From assembly GCA_964595625.1 (NCBI GenBank), contig CAZQQU010000027.1:1-8438 (forward strand): a stretch of 8,438 nucleotides of DNA, written 5' to 3'. Position 1 is the stretch's first letter. Each line of letters starts with the position of its first letter. Positions 1 through 5,150 of this stretch are shown one piece after another. Position numbers and translations under genes: made by a program. The notes beneath the pieces are model-generated. The model ran no database searches, was not told where the DNA came from, and saw nothing but the letters and a program-made list of their open reading frames with translations. The DNA is from CAZQQU01 sp964595625 (GTDB lineage Bacteria > Bacteroidota > Bacteroidia > Flavobacteriales > Flavobacteriaceae).

Positions 1-38
1 AAGCCCGACCTGTATTATCGTACACGACGGGCTTTTTT
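1..38. terminator. Hairpin with T-run at the left edge, possible terminator
   Basis: AAGCCCG (1-7) is complementary to CGGGCTT (28-34), with a smaller inner TGTA/TACA pairing (11-14 with 21-24). On the plus strand the stem runs into six T's (33-38), as in a rho-independent terminator. On the minus strand it lies downstream of the monooxygenase gene, but whether a T-run follows there falls outside the window. It could end a plus-strand gene to the left, act in both directions, or be part of a third att-like element whose rest is not visible. Confidence 0.45.
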
Positions 39-52
39 CTATACGGCATAAT

Positions 53-64
53 GTTAGCGGTTCG
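53..64 (-). repeat. Cassette-end core (R''-like) after the monooxygenase gene
   Basis: On the minus strand this reads CGAACCGCTAAC and begins 9 nt after the stop codon of the monooxygenase gene. The same 12-mer occurs at 8385-8396, and a one-base variant (CGAACCGCTCAC) at 1949-1960, each just after a gene end. It is therefore a recurring boundary and not part of this gene. The palindromic arms expected beyond it, at coordinates below 53, are not evident in what is left of the window. Confidence 0.7.
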
Positions 65-73
65 GGCTTTTCG

Positions 74-1204
74 TCAAGCGATGTCGTATTCAATATTAAA
101 AACCTTTTCTAATTGTTTTTCGTTGGCAGATTTCGGCATTGTCTTTACTAACGCATCTCTCAACCAAACAGCTACACTGTTTTGAAAGTGTGCAACTTTT
201 CCAATTGTCCAACTTGTATTAACAATAAAGTGAGCTTTTTTCATTCTTAGTTTTTCGTATTGAGCAAAAACTTCTTCAACGCTTTTTCCTTGTCCGAATA
301 ATTTTCCTAAAACATAAGCGTCTTCAACAGCTTGACAAGCACCTTGTCCCATATTGGGCGTTGTGGCGTGAGCCGCATCCCCCATTAAACAAACTTTTCC
401 TTTTTGCCATTGATTGATTGGTTGCAAGTCTATGATGTCGTTGAAAATGATTTTGTCTTTTGGTGTTTCAGAAATGATTTCTACAATTTCTGGGTGAAAG
501 TCTTTAAATAATTCTGTGATGTCTGTGTTGTTTTGCTTCAACGTTTCGTTGATTACAGCATACCAATAAACTTTTTTGTCGCTGATTTTTACAAAACCAA
601 AACGTTTTCCTTTACCCCATGCTTCAAACGCATCGTGATTGTATTTAGAAGTCCAATCAAATTCACTTACGCCACGCCAACATCTTTGTTTTGTGTCGCG
701 AATATTTCCAGTGCCAAACAACTGATTTCTTACGGTTGATTTTATTCCGTCCGCACCAATTACAATGTCAGCGTTTACGCTTGTGTTGTCGTCAAAAGTT
801 AGTTTAAAATCGTTTCTTTGTTCAATTTTTAAAAGTCGTTTTGAAAATTGTATGTTTTGAAAACCGATTTCGTCGGCTAAAATTTTCTGCAAGTCTGCAC
901 GATGAATTGCTACGTTGTAAACTCCGTATTTGTTTTCAAATTTTGTAAGGTCGCCTGCGGAAATTGTGTTGAGTTGTGCGTCTGTAATTTTGATGATAGA
1001 AATTTTGTGACCTGCACTTTCAATTTTTTTACGAACGCCAAGTTTGTCAAAAACCTGCATAGCGTTGTTTGCCATAACAATTCCCGCACCAACAGGTTTA
1101 ATTTCAGGTGCACTTTCGTAAATAATTACATCTTGTCTATTTTGTTTTAAGGCTAAGGCTGTTGTCAAACCGCCAATTCCGCCACCTATGATTGCTATTT
1201 TCAT
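74..1204 (-). CDS. FAD-dependent aromatic-type monooxygenase (group A flavoprotein)
   Basis: This is a complete 376-residue protein of the PF01494 family, which uses FAD and NAD(P)H to hydroxylate or epoxidise small, often aromatic, substrates in the cytoplasm. The N-terminal Rossmann motif GGGIGG (about residues 6-12), the DG motif GADGIKSTVR (about 150-159) and the GD motif GDAAHATTPNMGQG (about 275-288) are all intact, and the length is normal. I chose the ATG at 1204, which puts the Rossmann strand right at the N terminus. A TTG at 1231, overlapping the stop of the DHFR-like gene as TTGA, would add nine residues with no family support. Only 23 nt separate this ATG from that stop, so the two are probably co-transcribed. 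It is a distant relative of tetracycline-inactivating TetX, but the motifs and sequence are not those of TetX. The substrate is unknown; resistance or detoxification is speculation. Confidence 0.9.
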   Translation of the reverse strand: MKIAIIGGGIGGLTTALALKQNRQDVIIYESAPEIKPVGAGIVMANNAMQVFDKLGVRKKIESAGHKISIIKITDAQLNTISAGDLTKFENKYGVYNVAIHRADLQKILADEIGFQNIQFSKRLLKIEQRNDFKLTFDDNTSVNADIVIGADGIKSTVRNQLFGTGNIRDTKQRCWRGVSEFDWTSKYNHDAFEAWGKGKRFGFVKISDKKVYWYAVINETLKQNNTDITELFKDFHPEIVEIISETPKDKIIFNDIIDLQPINQWQKGKVCLMGDAAHATTPNMGQGACQAVEDAYVLGKLFGQGKSVEEVFAQYEKLRMKKAHFIVNTSWTIGKVAHFQNSVAVWLRDALVKTMPKSANEKQLEKVFNIEYDIA

Positions 1205-1227
1205 CTTCTTATCCGTTGTTATGTTGG

Positions 1228-1764
1228 TCAATTGTTTGCACGTTTGTAATGCAGTTGTGTTAGTCCTGTGTCAAATGTTTTCACATTCAAAAGTTCAAGT
1301 TGTTGTTCAGGTCTGCCGTCTTTGAAAAGTCTTGTCCCGTCACCAAGCAATACAGGAATAACTGCAATAATAAATTCGTCAATAAGGTCATTCTTTAATA
1401 GTTCATTTATTATCTATGCTCCACCGTCACAATAAATATTTTTTCCACTTTCGGATTTTAGTCGTTGAACTAATTCGGTCAAGTTTCCTGTATAAAAAGT
1501 TGTTCTGCCTACACTCAGTCTTTCAGTTCTTGTTATGATATACACATCTCTCTGTCCATTGTCATAATGGGAAGAACCAATTTCTTTAAGCACATAATCA
1601 TAAGTCATTCTACCAATAATTAAAGTGTCAATGGTTGCCGTAAAGTCTGCATAACCATAGTCTTCTCCTTCTTTTTCAACTGCTTCCAGAAAACTTAGGT
1701 CGTCATTTGGTTTTGCAATGTAGCCGTCTAAACTTGTCGCTATGAAAAGCGATAATTTTCGCAT
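1228..1764 (-). pseudogene. RibD/DHFR-family reductase with in-frame TAG
   Basis: The reading frame encodes 178 residues of the RibD C-terminal/dihydrofolate-reductase-like family (PF01872), the usual full length. Visible features are the start MRKLSLFIATSLDGYIA, the IIGRMTYD segment (49-56) and YCDGGA (111-116). A TAG at 1414-1416 then replaces residue 117. The same frame continues with IINELLKNDLIDEFI, then IPVLLGDGTRLF, and ends LHYKRANN before TGA at 1228-1230. The family normally has a continuous GG-x-IINELL segment here, so one substitution (for example from GAG or AAG) explains the stop. The ATG at 1764 follows AACATAACAAC by one base. Family members are NADPH-dependent reductases, many without known substrates. 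The product is a 116-residue fragment unless the TAG is read through or is a base-call error. It shares a cassette with the monooxygenase, which may be weakened by polarity. Confidence 0.85.
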
Positions 1765-1799
1765 TGTTGTTATGTTTATTATTTGTCTGTTTTGTCTTG

Positions 1800-1828
1800 T
1801 TGTGTCGTCTTTTAGCCTGACCGCTGAC
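1800..1828 (-). promoter_or_regulatory. Conserved 5' leader of cassette A
   Basis: On the minus strand the core GTCAGCGGTC (1828-1819) is followed after 9 nt by GACGACACAA (1809-1800), then an A/C-rich tract reaching the DHFR-like ATG. The leader of cassette B has the same core and the same GACGACACAA after 7 nt. The shared, non-coding sequence upstream of unrelated genes shows that it belongs to the cassette frame. It may be an untranslated leader that aids translation; no Shine-Dalgarno sequence is visible. Confidence 0.6.
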
Positions 1829-1960
1829 GTTTTGCAGCTTGGCGCTGTTGTCGATTGCGTGACGTTAATCTGTCATGCTAATATAAGATTTGAAAGCGTA
1901 AAACAAAGCTGAAACACGGTAAAATAGCGGCAATAGAGCCAAGGTGCTGTGAGCGGTTCG
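1819..1960 (-). repeat. att-like element 1: 142-bp imperfect palindrome between two cassettes
   Basis: The ends are inverted: GACCGCTGAC (1819-1828) against GAACCGCTCAC (reverse complement of 1949-1959). Inside them, GCAGCTTGGCGCTGTTGTCG (1834-1853) pairs with GCACCTTGGCTCTATTGCCG (reverse complement of 1928-1947) at 16 of 20 positions. The middle is unpaired. On the minus strand it sits right after the SnoaL-like stop and ends where the leader of cassette A begins. That is the place and shape of an integron attC site: an AAC-ending half first, palindromic arms, then a GTY-starting half. The core differs from the classical consensus, and no integrase is in view, so a different recombinase or a MITE/REP-like repeat remains possible. 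Confidence 0.6.
1878..1907 (-). promoter_or_regulatory. Possible promoter inside att-like element 1
   Basis: On the minus strand TTTG (1907-1904) is followed by 18 nt and then TATATTAG (1885-1878). This matches the Bacteroidota pattern TTTG / TAnnTTTG with one mismatch in the -7 box. It lies in the non-palindromic centre of the element and points at cassette A. An identically spaced TTG/ATTTG pair sits in att-like element 2. Confidence 0.35.
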
Positions 1961-1964
1961 TTGT

Positions 1965-2474
1965 TTATTCTTTCGTCAAACCCATTGCTTGTCCGATTAA
2001 AAACGTGTCAGTATATTGATTGAACTCGGTAATTTTTCCGTCTTTTACTTTGTATTCACATGCAAATTCCGACTTCATATATTTTCCCGTTGCATTAAAT
2101 GTGCCTTCATAAAAGCCAATAACAAAAACTCCGTCTCCACTGTCAATGTAACGTGTAATTGTTGCTTTCCAATTCGTCCAATTTTGTCTGAACCCGCCAA
2201 ATACTTTTTCAAATACTGCGTCAGCACCAACGTGTTGTCCACCGCCTGGGAAACCTTTCATTTGGTTCCACTTTATATTTTCGTCAAATATTTGTCTGAT
2301 TGCATTATTGTCTTTTGTAGCAAAAAGTTCATACATTTTTTTTACTGTTTCAATATTTCCCATTTTTTCTGATGTCGTTTGCTTTGAGTTTGTAATTGTT
2401 GTCGCTTGCTTGTTTTGTCCATATGCCGAAGTAAGGCAAAATGAAATTGTTATTACTAAAATGGATTTTGTCAT
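1965..2474 (-). CDS. Secreted SnoaL-like (NTF2-fold) protein
   Basis: The 169-residue protein starts with a signal peptide (MTKSILVITISFCLTSAYG, likely cleaved near residue 19-20). A polar linker to about residue 38 follows, then a single SnoaL/NTF2-like domain. The domain is recognised by the helix VKKMYELFATKDNNAIRQIF (44-63), the strand motif DENIKWNQ (64-71), GADAVFEKVF (83-92), and the closing strands FYEGTF (121-126), EFACEYKVKDGKITEFNQYT (136-155). Family members are small cone-shaped proteins, some binding or isomerising polyketide-like ligands, many of unknown role. With a signal peptide it should act in the periplasm or outside. The ATG at 2474 follows the conserved cassette leader, and the stop is 4 nt from the end core, so the gene fills its cassette. 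The ligand cannot be inferred. Confidence 0.85.
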   Translation of the reverse strand: MTKSILVITISFCLTSAYGQNKQATTITNSKQTTSEKMGNIETVKKMYELFATKDNNAIRQIFDENIKWNQMKGFPGGGQHVGADAVFEKVFGGFRQNWTNWKATITRYIDSGDGVFVIGFYEGTFNATGKYMKSEFACEYKVKDGKITEFNQYTDTFLIGQAMGLTKE

Positions 2475-2499
2475 TTTTTAATGTTCTGTCTGTTGTGGT

Positions 2500-2526
2500 T
2501 TGTGTCGTCCTATAATGACCGCTAAC
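2500..2526 (-). promoter_or_regulatory. Start core and conserved leader of cassette B
   Basis: On the minus strand GTTAGCGGTC (2526-2517) is followed after 7 nt by GACGACACAA (2509-2500), then ACCACAACAGACAGAACA and the ATG at 2474. This parallels the leader of cassette A closely although the downstream genes are unrelated. The core also supplies codons AV-SG of the broken lipoprotein frame. Confidence 0.6.
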
Positions 2527-2948
2527 TGCTGCATTGGCTGGTATTTCAATAGTTTCCACCTTGATAACTAAACCATTTTGAGTTTTGTCATCTGTAGAAA
2601 TAATGATTAACCCTTTAGGAATGGTGATTGTAATGGCTTCATTAGTAGTGTTAGTAAAGCCCAGGCATACCCTTACCAAATCCCCGAGCCACGGCGGCAT
2701 TCCTCATTATTTTGTTCACAGCCGCATTCGTTCCTGTCGTAACCTTTGATTGTATTGTTTGTCAGCTCAATACCGTTAGGCAGATTAAACGGCGTACCTG
2801 TTGGTATTTCCAATGATTTACCAATTCCTTTACATTCACTTCCTGTTCTATCGGGACCATTTGGATTTGATGTGTCATCATCTTTGTTACAGCTTGTTTG
2901 TACAAATGCCATCGCAAGGATGACGAAAATTGCGATAATCTTTTTCAT
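2517..2948 (-). pseudogene. Small lipoprotein gene, frameshifted and cut by the cassette core
   Basis: The start MKKIIAIFVILAMAFVQTSC has a hydrophobic segment and a lipobox with Cys20, followed by NKDDD, typical of Bacteroidota outer-membrane lipoproteins. The next part reads ECKGIGKSLEIPTGTPFNLPNGIELTNN (split here: ECKGIGKSLEIP, then TGTPFNLPNGIELTNN). At the run of four G's (2682-2685) the frame breaks: one frame ends GSGIW-stop, while the next frame continues as DLVRVCLGFTNTTNEAITI and on to VETIEIPANAAV. Restoring one G gives GSGDLVRV. The family-like sequence stops at the core GTTAGCGG (2526-2519), after which the frame runs into cassette leader. I know similar unnamed Bacteroidota lipoproteins but no function. 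A LytTR-type repeat lies upstream. The missing 3' end is not elsewhere in the window. Confidence 0.75.
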
Positions 2949-3020
2949 TTTTAATAAATACTATTTAAAATTATAATTCAAAGGTCCTTGTTACGGCTTA
3001 CCCCACATAACACTAATCAG

Positions 3021-3050
3021 GTGAACTGTAAAAAAGAGTAAATGAACTGT
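3021..3050 (-). promoter_or_regulatory. Direct repeat, putative LytTR operator, upstream of the lipoprotein gene
   Basis: On the minus strand ACAGTTCAT (3050-3042) and ACAGTTCAC (3029-3021) are in direct orientation with a 12-bp spacer, a 21-bp period or two helical turns. Established LytTR-domain sites (AgrA, AlgR, LytR types) are 9-bp direct repeats near [TA][AC][CA]GTTN[AG][TG] with 12-13-bp spacers; the first copy fits fully and the second misses one base. A LytTR regulator is encoded about 1.3 kb away. The second copy starts 47 nt before a CCTTTG sequence, exactly as at the PH-gene site. Confidence 0.55.
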
Positions 3051-3105
3051 AATGGTTAGTTGTTATGAATAAAACGATATGGCAGGATACTTGTATTTCT
3101 TCGGA

Positions 3106-3783
3106 TTAGATACCAGTCGTTTTTAATTTCGTTTCTTTCTCGTACAGTTCGGGCAGGAAGAACTCAAAATTCCCGACTTCTTCAACGTTATGTTTTAGCC
3201 AGGCAGTTCCCATTTTTTTTGTAAAGAATAATGGTCGGATGCAGTAATTGAAAATTTTATTGAATGGGTTTTTATTGATGCCTACTATCATTTGTGATTT
3301 GTAAATAGTATTTTGTCCGTCCTGTATGAAATCATGTTGAAGTGAGAATATTTCGGACTTACCGATACGCTTTACTAATCTTATACCTGTTTCATCCAAT
3401 TTTTCTACATACTCTGTGCTGTCAACTAAAAATTCCATTTTTCGCCCAAATGCTTCAACAATTCTAAAATACGAGCCTTCTGCAACTTCCTTGTTGGGAG
3501 TTTTGCCCGCTAAACACCAATGGATATGGTCTTTGGGATGCCAGACCAGATATTTAAGATAATTTTTTCCTTTATAGGTCATCTCGCCACCGATATTCTT
3601 AAACCACCACAATAGCATTTTTGGAGTAACTCCCCGAATAGGGTCGTGTTCAATAGTTAGCTTAAAAACGCCATTCTCCTCAATAGTAAAACTTGTTTTG
3701 GCTGTTTCTAAAGATTTCATTTTCCAGCCAAAATCTCGTTCGGCAGGCAATGTCCATTTGGAAAATCTACTTGCTAAAGTCAT
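3106..3783 (-). CDS. DAPG-hydrolase (PhlG)-like metal-dependent hydrolase
   Basis: The 225-residue soluble protein resembles the DAPG hydrolase family (PF18089). PhlG cleaves the C-C bond of 2,4-diacetylphloroglucinol with a Zn bound by two His and two Glu. Diagnostic stretches are TIEHDPIRGVTPKMLLWWF (43-61), MTYKGKNYLKYLVWHPKDHI (68-87), GSYFRIVEAFG (103-113) and KHNVEEVGNFEFFLPELY (197-214). Likely metal ligands are H82 or H86, E110, and H198 with E202 (HxxxE), matching the His/Glu order in PhlG. It is shorter than PhlG, lacking part of the N terminus. The ATG at 3783 lies 15 nt after the PH-protein gene, so the two probably share a transcript, possibly controlled by the upstream LytTR system. 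No phloroglucinol biosynthesis genes are nearby, so the true substrate (another acyl-aromatic or lipid-like compound) is open. Confidence 0.75.
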   Translation of the reverse strand: MTLASRFSKWTLPAERDFGWKMKSLETAKTSFTIEENGVFKLTIEHDPIRGVTPKMLLWWFKNIGGEMTYKGKNYLKYLVWHPKDHIHWCLAGKTPNKEVAEGSYFRIVEAFGRKMEFLVDSTEYVEKLDETGIRLVKRIGKSEIFSLQHDFIQDGQNTIYKSQMIVGINKNPFNKIFNYCIRPLFFTKKMGTAWLKHNVEEVGNFEFFLPELYEKETKLKTTGI

Positions 3784-3798
3784 CGTTTCCTATTATTT

Positions 3799-4284
3799 TC
3801 AATTGTGAAGAGCCGACATAAATTCTTCAGGCATATCGGGAGTGAGAACAATTTTCTTGTTATCGTCAGTACAAATCATTACTGCATGGTTTCTTTTTGT
3901 AGCATACCAGGTCATAGAGCCGTTTTTGCGATTGGCATACTTACCGAAATATCCGAAAAGACCTCCGACACCTAATGTCCTTACGCTTTTTTGAACTGTT
4001 ACATCGTCAAGGCGTTCAACGCTCGCTATGGTTTTTCGTTCGACAATAACGTCTTTCAAAGGTCTGTGAATGATGAGGTACTTATCAGTTACCTGATAGT
4101 TGAGCGGTCTGAATAATAACGTCCAGATGTAGATGAGCATGAAACCTCCGGCTACTAAAAAAGAAGTAATTGTGGGTTCTTCTTTAATAGCTTCAATTTG
4201 TTTCATGATGATAACTGCGAATACAACCGTTACACCAACGGTCATTATTTTCGCAAGATTGTCTAAAGATGCTTTGTACTTCAT
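3799..4284 (-). CDS. Membrane protein with bacterial PH domain (bPH_6-like)
   Basis: This 161-residue protein has two transmembrane helices (about 11-29 and 40-58, ending TLLFRPLNYQV). A cytoplasmic bacterial pleckstrin-homology-like domain follows: strands YQVTDKYLIIHRPL (63-76) and VIVERKTIASVERL (79-92), then LGVGGLFGYFGKYANRKNGS (104-123), TWYATKRNHAVMI (125-137) and KKIVLTPDMPEEF (143-155). That layout is typical of PF10882-type proteins, which are widespread in Bacteroidota and mostly uncharacterised; the domain may sense membrane state or oligomerise. The ATG at 4284 is 92 nt after the response regulator, and that gap carries a LytTR-like repeat, which suggests its own regulated promoter. 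The DAPG-hydrolase-like gene follows 15 nt later. The function is unknown. Confidence 0.8.
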   Translation of the reverse strand: MKYKASLDNLAKIMTVGVTVVFAVIIMKQIEAIKEEPTITSFLVAGGFMLIYIWTLLFRPLNYQVTDKYLIIHRPLKDVIVERKTIASVERLDDVTVQKSVRTLGVGGLFGYFGKYANRKNGSMTWYATKRNHAVMICTDDNKKIVLTPDMPEEFMSALHN

Positions 4285-4326
4285 CTCAAAATAATTTTAT
4301 GGATACAAAGGACGTTACTGCTTGTT

Positions 4327-4356
4327 GACTTATACAGCGAAAGGTAAGTGAACTGC
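4327..4356 (-). promoter_or_regulatory. LytTR-like site upstream of the PH-domain gene
   Basis: On the minus strand GCAGTTCAC (4356-4348) is followed 12 bp later by a much weaker half, GTATAAGTC (4335-4327). The core and spacer start CAGTTCACTTAC match the upstream repeat of the lipoprotein gene (CAGTTCATTTAC). CCTTTG follows with TTTG starting 47 nt after the repeat start, the same distance as at the lipoprotein site. This supports a shared, functionally placed element although only one half-site is good. Confidence 0.45.
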
Positions 4357-4376
4357 TATTTCTTATGGTTGAATTG

Positions 4377-5150
4377 TTATTTCCCCAACCACTTTTTAAA
4401 CGTATTCACCTTCTCCCTGCTTACCAATGCTTCCTTTTCATTTTCGGGCAGCAGCTTCAGATAAAGGCGGTTGCCGAAATAATCTTCAATTTTATGAATG
4501 CTTTTCAGCGAAACGATAAAGGAACGGCTTGTTCTGAAAAAATCGTCCGGGTCTAACATAACTTCAATCTCATCTAATGTGTAATCTACCACATAACGCT
4601 TGTTGTCATTAGTTTTAAAAAAGGTCAACTCATCATAGAAAAAATACGCAATATCCTCTACGGAAATAGATACCAGCTTTTGCAGGTGCTTTACTAAAAA
4701 CCGCTTTCTGTATGCAGTAGGTTGTGCTAACTGGAATGAGCGAAGCAGTTGTTCAATGTCCTTAATATTGGTTTCTGCGCTGGATTTGGAATGTCCGTAA
4801 AGCCGTTTATATTTTTCAAGGGCGGTTCTTAATTCGTCTTTCTGAACAGGTTTCAGCAGGTAATCTATACTGTTCAGCTTGAAAGCCTGCATCGCAAATT
4901 CATCATACGAAGTGGTAAAAATGAGCATACTTTCTACGGTCATACTCCTGAATACCTCAAAGCTCTGACCATCGGTAAGCTCAATATCCGAAAGAATAAT
5001 ATCAGGATGCGGATTTTGCTCCAGCCATTGCACGGAGGAGGCTATACTATCTGTTACACCAACTACTTTTGCATCGGGTGCTACTTCCGCAAGCGTTTTT
5101 TTTAGCTTGGTTACTGCTAATTCTTCATCTTCTATTATAAGTATATTCAT
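4377..5150 (-). CDS. LytTR-family response regulator
   Basis: The 257-residue protein has an N-terminal receiver domain (1 to about 118): acidic pocket E7-D8, phospho-acceptor D55 in ILSDIELTDG, T79/T80 in IFTTSYDEFA, and K100-P101 in DYLLKPVQ. A linker (about 119-148) leads to a LytTR DNA-binding domain (about 150-255) with FLVKHLQKLVSISVEDIAYF, YVVDYTLDEIEVML and the family motif FFRTSRSFIVSLKSIHKI (204-221). All receiver catalytic residues are present. The ATG overlaps the kinase stop as ATGA (5150-5147), which indicates translational coupling and a dedicated kinase-regulator pair. LytTR proteins bind 9-bp direct repeats; such repeats occur just downstream before the PH-domain gene and before the lipoprotein gene, making those genes likely targets. 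The inducing signal is unknown. Confidence 0.93.
   Translation of the reverse strand: MNILIIEDEELAVTKLKKTLAEVAPDAKVVGVTDSIASSVQWLEQNPHPDIILSDIELTDGQSFEVFRSMTVESMLIFTTSYDEFAMQAFKLNSIDYLLKPVQKDELRTALEKYKRLYGHSKSSAETNIKDIEQLLRSFQLAQPTAYRKRFLVKHLQKLVSISVEDIAYFFYDELTFFKTNDNKRYVVDYTLDEIEVMLDPDDFFRTSRSFIVSLKSIHKIEDYFGNRLYLKLLPENEKEALVSREKVNTFKKWLGK

Larger units (their letters stand above)
53..1828 (-). mobile_element. Cassette-like unit A: DHFR-family gene plus FAD monooxygenase
   Basis: Read on the minus strand, the unit starts at GTCAGCGGTC (1828-1819), has a short A/C-rich leader, carries the DHFR-family and monooxygenase genes in the same direction, and ends at CGAACCGCTAAC (64-53). The start and end cores are near-complementary (GTYAGCGGTC against GAACCGCTAAC), as expected if adjacent units are separated by a palindromic recombination site. 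Two genes in one unit is unusual for a cassette and may reflect fusion of two. No recombinase gene is present in the window. The mobile status is inferred from repeat structure only. Confidence 0.5.
1949..2526 (-). mobile_element. Cassette-like unit B: single secreted SnoaL-like gene
   Basis: Read on the minus strand, the unit starts at GTTAGCGGTC (2526-2517), continues through the GACGACACAA leader and one gene, and ends at CGAACCGCTCAC (1960-1949), only 4 nt after the gene's stop codon. One tightly packed gene between near-complementary cores is the textbook shape of an integron-type cassette. The start core sits inside the reading frame of a lipoprotein gene, so this looks like the first unit inserted at that site. 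Inferred from repeats only. Confidence 0.5.

Noticed and set aside
74..1231. Tet(X) tetracycline destructase
   Set aside because: The protein has the general group A flavoprotein motifs, but the sequence around the FAD-binding and substrate regions does not match Tet(X) as I know it; for example it has GADG where Tet(X) has ANGG. It is a relative only at family level, so no resistance call is made.
1414..1416. TAG as a recoded (pyrrolysine-like) codon
   Set aside because: There is no pyl machinery context, the family does not use it, and one substitution from a common Glu or Lys codon is simpler.
1819..1960. Insertion sequence or retron-type RNA gene
   Set aside because: There is no transposase or reverse transcriptase nearby and no target-site duplication. 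The palindrome's ends match the cassette cores, so an att-like site explains it better.
2016..2372. Plus-strand open frames of 60-118 residues across the window
   Set aside because: All lie opposite well-supported minus-strand genes, have no recognisable domains, and have compositions typical of antisense shadows of AT-rich genes.
2350..2700. Independent 116-residue protein starting MPPWLGDLV
   Set aside because: Its N-terminal half is the out-of-frame continuation of the lipoprotein gene. Its C-terminal part is cassette leader plus the start of the SnoaL-like gene read in the wrong frame.
2949..3105. Small gene or RNA between the hydrolase and lipoprotein genes
   Set aside because: Apart from the direct repeats and a possible promoter I see no open frame with a credible start and no stable hairpin.
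3142..3155. Single plus-strand ACAGTTCGG as another LytTR site
   Set aside because: It is one half-site within coding sequence with no partner at 21 bp, so it is probably chance.
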